A stretch of 64,000 nt of DNA from Methanoregula sp. PtaU1.Bin051 (GCA_002067895.1 MVRE01000020.1:1-64000), one strand, 5' to 3'; numbered from the stretch's first letter, positions 32,645 through 41,790 are shown. Made by a program: numbers and translations. The notes: generated from the sequence alone by a model not told the origin.

Positions 32645-33148
32645 TGTTAACACCACACTATCACCCGCGGGTTCCATCCGCTGATGACATAATTACAATA
32701 CATGAGAGCTACGGATTAGAATGTATCGGGCTTCCGGGCCAAAATCAATGATCCGTCATTAACTCCGGCATGGATCCGGAAGAAAAATCCGGACAAAAAA
32801 AATACGCGCGGGAAATTCCGGAATTTTTTTGGAAAAAATTTCTTTTAATTTTTTCCCGGAAAAATTTTTTAAGCGAATTTTGGATCAAAAAAAATTCAGG
32901 AATTTTTTTTCCGAAAAATTTTTTTTGAAAAAAAATTTGGGATCATAAAACAACTTCAGGAAATTTTTCCGGATAAAAAATTTCTGGAAAAAATCCGGGT
33001 CAAGAAAAATCCTGGTGCTGTTGATCCCGCAGGAAAAATATGGAAAAATCCAACCGGCAAACCCGGCAGCCGGAAATAAATTTCACATTAATAGCCCGGA
33101 AATATCCTGTGATTCCCTGATAGTCACCGGCGTAAAAGCGGAGTGGAT

Positions 33149-33231
33149 TGTCTGACGAGTGTCAGACACCACGGAAAAACTATCGTTTTTCCTGGAAGTT
33201 CGGGTCTGACCGACCCTCACTTTTGTCAGAC
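33149..33231. ncRNA. Cluster of three stem-loops, candidate structured RNA
   Basis: TGTCTGAC/GTCAGACA (33149-33168, 4-nt loop), GGAAAAAC/GTTTTTCC (33173-33192, 4-nt loop) and GTCTGAC/GTCAGAC (33204-33231, 14-nt loop) are all perfectly paired. The first and third stems share the same arm sequence, so the four arms could pair in alternative ways. There is no coding frame. It could be a structured RNA, a protein-binding array or the remains of a mobile-element end. Confidence 0.4.
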
Positions 33232-33336
33232 AAAACGAGTTTACACGTCATCCCGTCCAAGGCATCCACCCAGTGATCTGCAACCCCAAATTCTCCGACG
33301 GTGAATCCCCCTCCGAATCCCCGGCAGGGCCGGTCA

Positions 33337-33360
33337 CCCCCTCCCGGCCCGGAACCCCCC
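33337..33360 (-). other. G-quadruplex-forming motif on the minus strand
   Basis: The plus strand has C-runs of 5, 3, 3 and 6 separated by 1-4 nt, so the minus strand has four G-runs with short loops, a canonical intramolecular G-quadruplex pattern. It lies in the gene desert. Confidence 0.45.
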
Positions 33361-33578
33361 AATATGAAAACGCCTAAAACCGCCCCCAATCGCCAAAATC
33401 AGGCCAATTCTGCCGATTCCCCCCGGCCCCCAAGACTTGCGTCAGTTTCTATCCCAACGTCCTACAGCCCGTTTTTGAGGCGATCCTCCGCTGTACGCAA
33501 TCTGTGGGGCTGTAATGAAGTGTGGGGGTTAAAATGGCTGGATTGGCGGAATGGCGGCGATGTGGGGCCGGATTGGGG

Positions 33579-33586
33579 TATATAAA
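33579..33586 (+). promoter_or_regulatory. Orphan TATA box in the gene desert
   Basis: TATATAAA, preceded by a G-run, matches a strong archaeal TATA. No rightward gene follows; a transcript starting near 33608 would run into A/T tracts (33660-33720) and could be a short non-coding RNA. Confidence 0.25.
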
Positions 33587-33814
33587 GGGGGTGGATGAGA
33601 ATAGGGGGTAAGTGGAAAAAATTCCGGTAAAAAAATTTCTGAAAAAAACCGATGAAGATTTTTTAGATTTTTTTTTTAAGATTTTTTTTTTCAGACATTT
33701 TTTTCGAAAAATTTTTTAAACATATTTCTGGTCGGACGTTCTGCTTTAAGATCAATAATCCACAACCTGCAGGCCGAGGACTGCTGTGGTTAAACCTACA
33801 AAAACAAATTTTTT

Positions 33815-34546
33815 TCAGCTTTTTGGAATTCTGACTTCAATCACATACGATTTCACATGTCGTGCCGTGATCTCAAACTGAAATTCCCGCCCGCCTTTGA
33901 AGAACCGTTTGGACCAGGGGCGGGGATCCCCGGCTCTCGCCCAGAGTGTTTTATCCAGACCACCCGGGGGTTCAACAGTCTCGATCTCCTGGGAAGTTTT
34001 GGCATCGGTGACTTTTATTGAAAATGTCGGAAATACTGCCGACTGAGACCCTGTGGCGGAATGCGAGTCCTGCGCACCGGTAACAATCGGATCAACGGTA
34101 TACCATAATTCCCAATATCCGGAAGGCACGTTCACGCTCACCGTCCGGGTGCCTGACCCTCCCGAAATTGTCTGAACCGTATCCAAATCCGGACTTTGCC
34201 GGATAGGTGGAGCCGTGACAGAAACAGCCGGGATCGGATTTATCACTGACGGAGTTACCGGTCCTTGGGGCAGATTTTCCTCGGTCCAATGAAGATCTTT
34301 CTGGCCGAATACCCGTAAGACCGCATTTGCATAATTCATCAATGCAACAGCAATATTATTGAGCCACTGTCCATACTCGGTCATTGATTCTTTCGATCCA
34401 AGTACTGCCGTGCCGGTTGGCGGGACGGTGACCGAAATATTCTGAATTTCCTTGAATATTTGTTCCTCGTCCGATAACGGGGCGACCGGTACAACCAGAC
34501 ATGATAAACAAAAAAATGCAATGATCCAAAGAATTATTCTTCTCAT
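33815..34546 (-). CDS. Secreted hypothetical protein
   Basis: About 243 residues. A signal peptide (MRRIILWIIAFFCLSCLVVP) is followed by a polar extracellular body with a central Pro/Thr linker and a C-terminal beta-rich domain starting TRTVSVNVPSGYWELWYTVD. There is no C-terminal anchor. M34546 is preferred because the signal peptide starts there; the frame also opens at 34612. The family is not recognised. It lies at the edge of the gene desert. Confidence 0.7.
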   Translation of the reverse strand: MRRIILWIIAFFCLSCLVVPVAPLSDEEQIFKEIQNISVTVPPTGTAVLGSKESMTEYGQWLNNIAVALMNYANAVLRVFGQKDLHWTEENLPQGPVTPSVINPIPAVSVTAPPIRQSPDLDTVQTISGGSGTRTVSVNVPSGYWELWYTVDPIVTGAQDSHSATGSQSAVFPTFSIKVTDAKTSQEIETVEPPGGLDKTLWARAGDPRPWSKRFFKGGREFQFEITARHVKSYVIEVRIPKS

Positions 34547-34729
34547 ATTATCAATTTGCAATAACATTTTTGGAATTGATAAAAACTTCGGTTCTGTGGA
34601 ATTCCGGTTCAATCAAGTCTACGGCAGCTAATAACTTTTTTTCGAAGCATCAAATTTCAAAAAATACCGACAACCAGATAGGATCGTTATTCCCGTTCCT
34701 GCCACTCGCACTAGATAACACTCCGACCC

Positions 34730-35395
34730 TCACAACCCCCTCACCGGCCGGATCAACCCCTCATCGTCCACGCCCGGCTTGTTCACCCGCTCCGAGACCG
34801 GGTACGCTTCCATCCCGTTGGCCGGGTACGGGGCGAGGATCTCACGCAGCGCATCGGCGGACAGGTCGCCGGACAGCCAGCGCTTCTCGTTCTCGCGTTT
34901 GAGGATCACCGGCATCCGGTTGTGGATCGGGGAGATCAGCGCGTTGGCATCGGTCGTGATGATGGTGTACGTCCAGAGCGCTTCGCCGGCCGGGTTGTGC
35001 CAGACATCGTAGAGGCCGGCAAAGGCAAAGACGGGGTCGTCCTTCACGCGGATGTAGAACGGGGTCTTGTGCGACCATACGGTCTTCCATTCAAAAAATC
35101 CGCTCGCGGGGATGAGGCAGCGCTTGTTCTTCAGCAGGTCACGAAACATCGGCTTTTCCGCGATGGTCTCGGAGCGTGCGTTGATTGGCCGGTGTGCGGC
35201 CCGGATGTCCCTGGACCAGTGCGGTACGAGGCCCCACGTCATCATCACGGATGCGGGCCGCTCGTTGCGGACGATAACGGGATTCGTGCTGCCCGGCGCG
35301 ATGTTGAAATGCGGCGGGAACCCGGCGGGAGGCTGCCCGGCCTCAAACCGGTCGCCGATGTCGTTGAAACCGATGAGCGAATACCTGCTGCACAT
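34730..35395 (-). CDS. SRAP-family DNA-protein crosslink sensor (HMCES/YedK type)
   Basis: 221 residues starting MCSRYSL, with the essential Cys2 exposed after methionine removal. The WGLVPHW motif, NARSET, and AGLYDVW and the catalytic HNRMPVIL (His with neighbouring acidic residues) complete the SRAP active site. SRAP proteins bind abasic sites in single-stranded DNA and form a stable thiazolidine crosslink that shields the lesion. It is a single gene, and all catalytic residues appear intact. Confidence 0.95.
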   Translation of the reverse strand: MCSRYSLIGFNDIGDRFEAGQPPAGFPPHFNIAPGSTNPVIVRNERPASVMMTWGLVPHWSRDIRAAHRPINARSETIAEKPMFRDLLKNKRCLIPASGFFEWKTVWSHKTPFYIRVKDDPVFAFAGLYDVWHNPAGEALWTYTIITTDANALISPIHNRMPVILKRENEKRWLSGDLSADALREILAPYPANGMEAYPVSERVNKPGVDDEGLIRPVRGL

Positions 35396-35581
35396 AGTAC
35401 GGTTTCCTTTTATTCAGGCTCTCATCAAGGTTGTGTTCGCAGCGCCTGCGCTTTGACGGGCCCGGTGAAAACGATCTCCCGGCATCCAGGAACCGGGATC
35501 TGTGTACGTCCCGATAACGCAACGGAACGCTTTTTCAAAGCCAATATATACGATTCTGCCAAATGCTGATTGATTGTCCTG

Positions 35582-36682
35582 ATGAGAAAACCGAGGCGGG
35601 ATAAGAAGGCAAAGGAGAAAGGCGCCGGGGGAGAAGCTGCAGTCCAGCACATCCGGCAGATTGATGTCTTGAAAGGCCTCGCGGTGATCGCGGTCATCCT
35701 GATCCACACGTTCTCGGACAACATCCTCGCGGCGATCGGCGGCCCGTTCCACATCATGCAGGCCGTGCCTGTCTTCATCCTGCTCGCAGCGTTCACGAGC
35801 GCTTACGCCCTTGTGACCTACCGGAAAAAGACGCTCGCGGCCGTGTACGATCTTTCGATTATCTTCCGCAGAATGAAGCGGATCCTCGGGCCGTACGTGG
35901 TTGTCTGGATCGCAGAACTCGTCCTCATCCTGTACGTTATTTCAAAAATCCCCAACTTCCCGTTCCAGTATGTCAACAATTTCGCGTACGACGGCTTTGG
36001 CATCGTCCTTAACTTCTTCTCGGGCGGGCAGGGGCCGGGCAGCTACTTCATCCCCGTGATCCTGCAGCAGATCCTCCTTTTGCCGCTCCTGTACTACCTC
36101 GCGCAGCGCACCTCCCCCGAACGCATGCTGGCGGTTGCCTTCATCCTCGACATCGCCCTCGAATACCTTACGATTGCCGCAGGGATCCCGGCATGGCTCT
36201 ACGGGCTCCTCTATACCCGGTATCTGTTTGCCGGCGCACTCGGCATCTGGCTCGTGTTCCGGAAGGATTCGATCCCGAAATGGCTGTACGCCGGCGTCAT
36301 TACCAGCATCGCGTACATCGTCGCCGTCCAGTACTTTAACTTCCAGTTCCCCTTCATCTACCCTGCCTGGTCCTTCTTCCACGCATTCTCCTATTTCTGG
36401 ACCGTCCTCATCGTGATAGCCGGGCTGCAGCTGCTGCCGTCCGGATCGCTTACCGGGATCCTGTCCGCCCTTGAAAAGCTGGGAAAGGCCTCTTGGCACA
36501 TCTTCCTCACCCAGATGGCGTTTCTCTTCTTTGCATGGCCGGTCCTCGTCCAGTTCACCGTATCGGATGCCTCGATCGTCATCCTGCCGGTGCTCAACCT
36601 TGCGGCCTGCCTGTCGCTCGGGTACGGGTTCTACCTCCTGCACATTACTGTATCAAAAACGATCGGCAGGCTAGCGCAGTAA
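35582..36682 (+). CDS. Acyltransferase-3 family membrane protein
   Basis: About 366 residues with roughly ten membrane helices. The N-terminal RQIDVLKGLAVIAVILIHTFSDN is the acyltransferase-3 motif with the active histidine (IHTF). Members transfer acetyl or other acyl groups onto sugars, lipids or surface glycans at the membrane. ATG 35582 is preferred over the TTG at 35570 because a TATA-like AATATATA at 35543-35550 would start the mRNA close to it. The acceptor is unknown. Confidence 0.85.
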   Translation: MRKPRRDKKAKEKGAGGEAAVQHIRQIDVLKGLAVIAVILIHTFSDNILAAIGGPFHIMQAVPVFILLAAFTSAYALVTYRKKTLAAVYDLSIIFRRMKRILGPYVVVWIAELVLILYVISKIPNFPFQYVNNFAYDGFGIVLNFFSGGQGPGSYFIPVILQQILLLPLLYYLAQRTSPERMLAVAFILDIALEYLTIAAGIPAWLYGLLYTRYLFAGALGIWLVFRKDSIPKWLYAGVITSIAYIVAVQYFNFQFPFIYPAWSFFHAFSYFWTVLIVIAGLQLLPSGSLTGILSALEKLGKASWHIFLTQMAFLFFAWPVLVQFTVSDASIVILPVLNLAACLSLGYGFYLLHITVSKTIGRLAQ

Positions 36683-36779
36683 TCCGCAGGAAAATTGCCC
36701 CGCATATCGATCGGGAACAGGAACGGCGGGTGATGTTCTTCCGGCAATGAGGATGCCGGCGCTGTCCCTGAGTGCCCGC

Positions 36780-37340
36780 TCAGGCCGGCAGTGCACTCTT
36801 CAGGTACTCGAAAACCCCTTTCCGGTCAAACCGGTGATGGATGATATATGTATGGATCCGCGACCAGTCATAGAACTTTTCCGTGAGCCGGTTGTACTCG
36901 GATATGTTTTGCACGCTATCTTGGCGGATTGCTTTCATACGGAGTGCCAGATCCGTTGAACGGGCATCTGCGAAGGTTGCGGTATCCGCGATATATTTTG
37001 TCTGGTTGCCGCTGCGGTAGATCTTCGTCCCGTTCCCGATTGGGATGACGATCGGATCGGAGTACGACTTGTTCGAGCCGCGCAGCCGGTTCACCGGAAC
37101 ACCGATGAACGAATAATCGAGGTTCTCGATGAAGGAGTAACTCGTATTTTTATACAGGTTTCCATCCGATCCAATGCCCGCTGCCGCATGGTTATCCCTC
37201 TCAAACTCCAGCATGGCGACCTTGTAACCTTCGCGCGAGAGGAGCCCGGCAAGGAGCAGGCTCTTGTCGTCGCAGTCACCCTCCCCTTTACGATTGAAAT
37301 GGCTGTCTGGATAAACCTGATATTCCGGCTCGCTGATTTC
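36780..37340 (-). pseudogene. Truncated transglutaminase-like protease fragment
   Basis: The frame is open on the minus strand from a TAA at 37341-37343 down to 36780. It contains the transglutaminase-like catalytic core KGEGDCDDKSLLLAGLL with the nucleophilic cysteine, then AMLEFERDNHAAAG with the histidine. The region normally N-terminal to this core is missing, and the first in-frame ATG (37214) lies downstream of the cysteine. Thus the fragment is a 5'-truncated pseudogene. The break lies within about 40 nt of repeat copy B, suggesting that a rearrangement at the repeat removed the front of the gene. Confidence 0.7.
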
Positions 37341-37379
37341 TTAATTGTCTCCTTTCTTTTTGACTTCACAATCAAGAAA

Positions 37380-37447
37380 AGGAGACACTGTACCTTAGAT
37401 CTTTTGATTGTCGGTATAATCCGCTTTTAGATAGGATTTCTACAGAG
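37380..37447 (+). repeat. Repeat copy B
   Basis: Matches the left-edge element at 7-73 in two blocks (26 of 27, then 11 of 11) with a diverged middle. It sits between the truncated transglutaminase fragment and fae-hps. Its plus-strand reading includes the same RRHCTLDLL tail followed by a TAG, here at 37428-37430. Likely a dispersed mobile-element end or conserved gene tail. Confidence 0.5.
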
Positions 37448-37455
37448 CAAATATC

Positions 37456-38643
37456 TTAGAAATCCGTCATGACCCGGAACTGGTCTATCTCTTCCTTCTC
37501 CAGCTCCTCGATGAACTGCTCGGCCGCGTGGCTGATGTCCTTACTCGCGGTTATTGCCCGGCCGACAACGAGGATGTCGGCACCAGCTTTGAGCGCCTCC
37601 TTCACGTTCGGTACCCGGATGCCGCCTGCCGTTGCGATGAGCAGCTTGTTGCCGCAGGCCTTCTTCAGCGCCGGGATGTCGCCCCATGCATGGGCCGCGT
37701 CGTCCGTGTCGATCGCACGGTGGAGCTCCACGATGTCAGGCTTGACCTTGAGCTTCTCCAAAAGCTTGACCGGGTTCTGCACGTTCAGGGTGTCGATGAT
37801 CGAGTAGATCCCGACCTTGCGGGCCTCGTTGATCGCCTTCTCGATGGTGGAGATCGGCGCAAGGCCCGAGACCACGACCGCGTCGGCCGACGCATCGGCA
37901 GCCATGCGGGCCTCGAGGTTGCCGGTGTCCAGGATCTTCAGATCGGCGATGATGAACGCGTTGGGCCGCAGCTTCCGGATCTCGTTGATGACCCCAAGGC
38001 CGAACTTCTTCACAAGCGGCGTCCCCGCCTCGATCAGCACGTGGTCGTTTGCCGGCACCTGCGTCAGCACGGCCGCGACCTTGCCCATGTCCACGAGGTC
38101 GATTGCGACCTGCAGGTAGGGCGGGTCCCAAAGGCGCTGCACCTTGAATCCCATGATCACGTGGGGCGCACGGTCCTTCTCGAAGATCAACGTCTTCGTG
38201 TCCGGGAACTTCTCGAACGCACGGTTGATGGCAAGCTTCGTTGAGCCATAGTTGTAACGGTAGATCCGGTTGTAGTCCTCGGCGTCAGGATGGAGGAACG
38301 CGGACGCGAGGATCACGATGTTTTCCACGTCCACCCCGGCCCGTGTAAACACGCCTTCCTCGACACAGTCTGCGACCGCCTTCGCCACCGCGGCCTGCAC
38401 CGGCCCGAACATCTCATTCACCTGCGTGATGTTCTTCAAGGTCACCTTCGGGATGACCAGTGTTGCCGGCTTTGTCAGAAGGTTCGGGCGCACGACTGCA
38501 AGAAGCGGCGTGTGGCCCATCGAGAGCTGCGAGAGCGCATTCGCAAACGCAGCGCCGACCGGCCCGTCCTTCTCCCCGATGATCAAGTCGATGTGCGCAA
38601 GTTCCGCGCCATCGCCAATAAGGGCTTCACCGATAAGATACAT
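37456..38643 (-). CDS. fae-hps: Bifunctional formaldehyde-activating enzyme / hexulose-6-phosphate synthase
   Basis: 395 residues: Fae domain at about 1-160 (LIGEALIGDGAELAHIDLIIG, conserved histidine) fused to a 3-hexulose-6-phosphate synthase TIM barrel at about 165-395 (LQVAIDLVDM, IADLKILDTG, VVVGRAITAS). In archaea, Fae condenses formaldehyde with tetrahydromethanopterin while Hps, run in reverse, makes ribulose 5-phosphate and formaldehyde from hexulose phosphate, which supplies pentoses. The fused form is the usual one in Methanomicrobiales. It is a single gene beside repeat copy B. Confidence 0.97.
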   Translation of the reverse strand: MYLIGEALIGDGAELAHIDLIIGEKDGPVGAAFANALSQLSMGHTPLLAVVRPNLLTKPATLVIPKVTLKNITQVNEMFGPVQAAVAKAVADCVEEGVFTRAGVDVENIVILASAFLHPDAEDYNRIYRYNYGSTKLAINRAFEKFPDTKTLIFEKDRAPHVIMGFKVQRLWDPPYLQVAIDLVDMGKVAAVLTQVPANDHVLIEAGTPLVKKFGLGVINEIRKLRPNAFIIADLKILDTGNLEARMAADASADAVVVSGLAPISTIEKAINEARKVGIYSIIDTLNVQNPVKLLEKLKVKPDIVELHRAIDTDDAAHAWGDIPALKKACGNKLLIATAGGIRVPNVKEALKAGADILVVGRAITASKDISHAAEQFIEELEKEEIDQFRVMTDF

Positions 38644-38709
38644 GGATCGACTCGTTCTCCCTGTAATTATGTAACCGGAAGATATGATAAAGATATGAGG
38701 AGAACGGGG

Positions 38710-39501
38710 TCATGCCATCAGCCGGCCGGAGAGGATCGCGACGGTATTACCGGTCAGGATGACGCGGTCTCCCTGCAGCTGCATCCGGACAGCGCCGCCC
38801 CGTACCGAACACTGGAAGCCGGAGAGCCGGGTCTTCTTTAGCCGCTCCCCCCAGAACGGGCCGAGGCTGCAGTGGGCCGACCCGGTCACCGGGTCCTCGG
38901 GTATCCCGACAGCCGGTGCGAAGAACCGGGATACGAAATCGTACTCCGGCATGTCGGCTGCGGCAGTCACGATGATGCCCCGGGCCGCAATCGCGGAGAG
39001 GGCCGAGACATCCGGGTCGAGGTCACAGACATCGTCGGCAAATGGCAGCTCAACGAACAGGTCGAACTGCGTCCTCCCGCAGAACACGACCGGGGCGTGA
39101 AGTGCGGACGAGAGCCCTTCCGGCGGGTCGCAGGGCGTGACCGGGACTGCGGGGAAATCAAGAGAGATCCCCTCGTTCTCCTGCCGGGCAAAAAGCGGCC
39201 CCGAACGCGTCTGGAACGTGATCGCTGCACCGGTTGCCTCGCGGCCGGTCGCCCAGAGGACCGAGGCGGCCGCAAGCGTTGCGTGGCCGCAGATGTCGAC
39301 CTCCGCTTCCGGTGTAAACCAGCGGAGGCACCACCCATCCTAGCACCTGCGGACAAACGCCGTCTCCGAATGCCTCATCTCGGCGGCGACCTGCTGCATC
39401 CAGCCGGGATCCGGTTCGCTCTCCACGATACAGACCGCGGCCGGGTTTCCGCAGAATGCCTTATGCGTAAACGCATCAACCACGTGCATCTCTGCATTCA
39501 T
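38710..39501 (-). pseudogene. PhzF-family isomerase interrupted by an in-frame TAG
   Basis: One frame of 263 residue positions from ATG 39501 to TGA 38710 matches the PhzF fold: MNAEMHVVDAFTHKAFCGNP at the start, SETAFV with the catalytic glutamate, LRWFTPEAEVDICGHA, and PEDPVTGSAH towards the end. Codon 54 is TAG (39340-39342), giving RRC-stop-DGWCLRWFTP. All other parts are intact and in frame. The stop is in a short variable loop between conserved motifs. It is probably a nonsense pseudogene, since normal TAG stops end several genes here; sequencing error or pyrrolysine readthrough are alternatives. Confidence 0.8.
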
Positions 39502-39565
39502 CGATCAGGAAAGTGCATCGCAGGGATAATAAAACAGCGGGAACTGCAAGGATAATCGTAAAACG

Positions 39566-39846
39566 TGGGGTCGGTGAGATTTGAACTCACGATCGACGGG
39601 TCTCTCCGACATGCATCAGTGCTCCAACGGGTCATCATCAACTGCGAAACTCTGAAGAGTTTCTGGATTCCCCCGCCTGTTCATCGCAGGTGGGGTCAGC
39701 TCGAAACCCTTACGGGTTTCTCGACTCCTCTGGACGGCTGATGCCGCCAGAGTCGTTTCAGCAGACCCATTGCTCATCATCTGCATGATGAGATCGATGC
39801 AAAGACCGCTGGAGCCCGTCGCCATACCGGACTAGGCCACGACCCC
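39566..39846 (-). tRNA. tRNA-Trp (anticodon CCA) with a 207-nt box C/D guide intron
   Basis: Exon 1 is 39809-39846 (acceptor GGGGTCG, D-arm, anticodon 5' stem ACGGG and loop to CTCCAG); exon 2 is 39566-39601 (A, CCCGT stem, T-loop TTCAAAT, acceptor and A discriminator). The 207-nt intron (39602-39808) lies after anticodon nucleotide 37, in a bulge-helix-bulge where CTCC pairs with GGAG. The intron carries box C (39774-39780), D' (39758-39761), C' (39632-39640) and D (39616-39619). Guide sequences next to D and D' pair with C34 and nucleotide 39 of this tRNA, the two known methylation sites of archaeal tRNA-Trp. Confidence 0.95.
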
Positions 39847-40005
39847 TTCGAGTCATTACAGGAATTACGATCCTGCTGACCCAGTATCATCGCAGTGCAG
39901 AAACATAAGGGTTGTGCTTTTTTTTAAGCGCTGTTTACGAAAAACGACCGACGTTGGAAAAAGCGGGAAAATAAGACTGCACCAAACCCCGGGAGATGGT
40001 GCACC

Positions 40006-41763
40006 ATGATACAGAAAAAAACCGGTATCCATATATCCCCTTTCCGCCCCACGCTTAAGGCAATGATGGAGAGCAGCTACACGTGCGGGACGTCCGACAT
40101 CCCCCTGCAGGGGATCACCATCGGAGACATGGTCAACACAATCGCGGCAAAGTATCCGGACAACGATGCAATCGTTTCGGTGCACCAGAATATCCGCTGG
40201 AGTTACCGTAAGTTCATGGAGATGATCGACAAGGTTGCAAAGGGGCTCATGGCACTCGGCGTCACAAAGGGCGACCGCGTCGGCATCTGGGCAATGAACC
40301 ATGCGGAGTGGATCGTTGTACAGTTCGCGACTGCAAAGATCGGCGCCATCATGGTCAACATCAACCCGGCATACCGCACGTACGAGCTCGAATACGCGCT
40401 TAAGCAGTCAGAGGTCTCGACCCTGATCGTGCAGGGAAGGTTCAAGACCTCCGATTATGTCGGCATGTTCTACCAAGCCTGCCCCGAGGCTTCCGAATCA
40501 AAACCCGGCAGAACTTCAAGCGAAAAGTTCCCGTTCCTAAAAAACGTCATCTTCATGGGCAATACGCCATACGATGGCATGTTCACGTGGGATGACCTCT
40601 TGAAGCGGGCCGACGAGATTTCGGAGCAGGAGCTTATCGAGCGGGGCGAGTCCCTCTCGTTTGACGACCCCATCAACATCCAGTACACGAGCGGCACAAC
40701 CGGCTTTCCCAAGGGCGTTGTCTTAACCCACCACTCTATCCTCAACAACGGGTACATCATCGGTGAGGGCATGGGCTTTACCGAGAAGGACCGGCTCTGC
40801 ATCCCGGTCCCGTTCTACCACTGCTTCGGCATGGTGCTTAGTAACCTTGCCTGCGTCACACACGGATCCACCATGGTCATCCCCGCTCCCGCATTCGATG
40901 CAGAAGAAGTCCTGATGACTGTCGAGAAGGAAAAGTGCACAGCGCTTCACGGCGTCCCCACCATGTTCATCGCGGAACTCGCCCACCCGAACTTCCCGAA
41001 ATACAACCTCACCTCGCTCCGCACCGGTATCATGGCCGGCTCCCCCTGCCCCATCGAAGTGATGAAGGAAGTCAATACCAGGATGCACATGAGTGAGATT
41101 GTCATCGTGTACGGCCAGACCGAGACCGCTCCCGGTGTAACGATGACCACCACGAAAGACCCGCTTGAGCGCCGGGTAACCACTGTCGGCCGCGCCTTCC
41201 CCCACACAGAGCTCAAGATCATCGACCCCGCAACGGGCAGGATCGTGCCGATCGGTGAGGTGGGTGAGATCTGCGCCCGCGGTTACTGCGTCATGAAGTG
41301 CTATTACAACAACCCTTCGGCGACTGCCGCAACGCTTGACAAGAACCACTGGAACCATACCGGCGACCTCGGCACAATGGACAGGGAGGGTTACTTCAGG
41401 ATTGTCGGCCGGTTAAAGGACATGGTCATCCGCGGCGGCGAGAATATCTACCCCCGGGAGATCGAGGAGTTCCTGCACCACCACGAAAAGATCGCCGACG
41501 TCTACGTTGTCGGCGTGCCCGATGTCAAATACGGAGAGGAGCTCTGCGCATGGGTGAAACTCAGGGAAGGGCAGACCATGACCGGGCAGGAGGTCAAGGA
41601 CTTCTGCGACGGCAGGATCGCCCGCTTCAAGATCCCGCGGTACGTGATGTTTGTCACCGAATTCCCTATCACCATCTCCGGCAAGATCCAGAAGTTCAGG
41701 ATGCGCGAGGAATCGATAAAAGTGCTCGGTCTCGAAGCAGCAGAAAATATCGAGACTGCCTGA
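40006..41763 (+). CDS. AMP-forming acyl-CoA synthetase
   Basis: 585 residues of the acyl-adenylate-forming family. Visible are the P-loop [11 protein letters not shown], the adenine-binding YGQTETAPG, the [14 protein letters not shown] core and the C-terminal lysine in ISGKIQKF needed for adenylation. It activates a medium- or short-chain fatty acid to its CoA ester. Methanomicrobiales are not known to oxidise fatty acids, so it may serve lipid or exogenous-acid scavenging, and the closest relatives may be bacterial; neither is tested here. ATG 40006 has GGAG 14 nt upstream. It is a single gene. Confidence 0.92.
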   Translation: MIQKKTGIHISPFRPTLKAMMESSYTCGTSDIPLQGITIGDMVNTIAAKYPDNDAIVSVHQNIRWSYRKFMEMIDKVAKGLMALGVTKGDRVGIWAMNHAEWIVVQFATAKIGAIMVNINPAYRTYELEYALKQSEVSTLIVQGRFKTSDYVGMFYQACPEASESKPGRTSSEKFPFLKNVIFMGNTPYDGMFTWDDLLKRADEISEQELIERGESLSFDDPINIQYTSGTTGFPKGVVLTHHSILNNGYIIGEGMGFTEKDRLCIPVPFYHCFGMVLSNLACVTHGSTMVIPAPAFDAEEVLMTVEKEKCTALHGVPTMFIAELAHPNFPKYNLTSLRTGIMAGSPCPIEVMKEVNTRMHMSEIVIVYGQTETAPGVTMTTTKDPLERRVTTVGRAFPHTELKIIDPATGRIVPIGEVGEICARGYCVMKCYYNNPSATAATLDKNHWNHTGDLGTMDREGYFRIVGRLKDMVIRGGENIYPREIEEFLHHHEKIADVYVVGVPDVKYGEELCAWVKLREGQTMTGQEVKDFCDGRIARFKIPRYVMFVTEFPITISGKIQKFRMREESIKVLGLEAAENIETA

Positions 41764-41790
41764 AAATATATATATATATTTTTTTTTTAG
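41764..41790 (+). terminator. T-rich terminator after the acyl-CoA synthetase
   Basis: An alternating AT run is followed by a run of nine or more T just after the TGA stop. It overlaps the 3' end of the convergent small membrane protein gene. Confidence 0.45.

Larger units (their letters stand above)
32678..33814. other. Gene desert with A/T tracts, hairpin cluster and C-rich block
   Basis: About 1.1 kb with no convincing gene. Long A-run/T-run blocks (32810-33000 and 33610-33720) flank a C-rich, partly structured centre (33149-33600). The centre holds three stem-loops (33149-33231), a G4 motif on the minus strand (33337-33360) and an orphan TATA (33579-33586). The only frame over 60 codons, on the minus strand at 33180-33389, is Gly-rich and looks like a by-product of C-rich DNA. 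Possibilities are a structured RNA, a replication or segregation element, or decayed mobile DNA; none can be decided from sequence alone. Confidence 0.55.

Noticed and set aside
33180-33389. Gly-rich 69-residue minus-strand frame in the gene desert
   Set aside because: Its glycine content follows from the C-rich plus strand, it covers the hairpin cluster, and no start signal is visible.
32810-33720. Chromosomal replication origin
   Set aside because: The AT tracts are suggestive, but no cdc6/orc1 gene or recognisable ORB repeats are present.
37188-37430. 80-residue plus-strand frame over the transglutaminase fragment
   Set aside because: It is antisense to the clear catalytic core; only its C-terminal tail, shared with the left-edge repeat, is kept as part of the repeat note.
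18268-39342. Pyrrolysine decoding of TAG as the explanation of both in-frame ambers
   Set aside because: Several genes here use TAG as a normal stop and the ambers are not at conserved catalytic positions. It stays only as a testable alternative.
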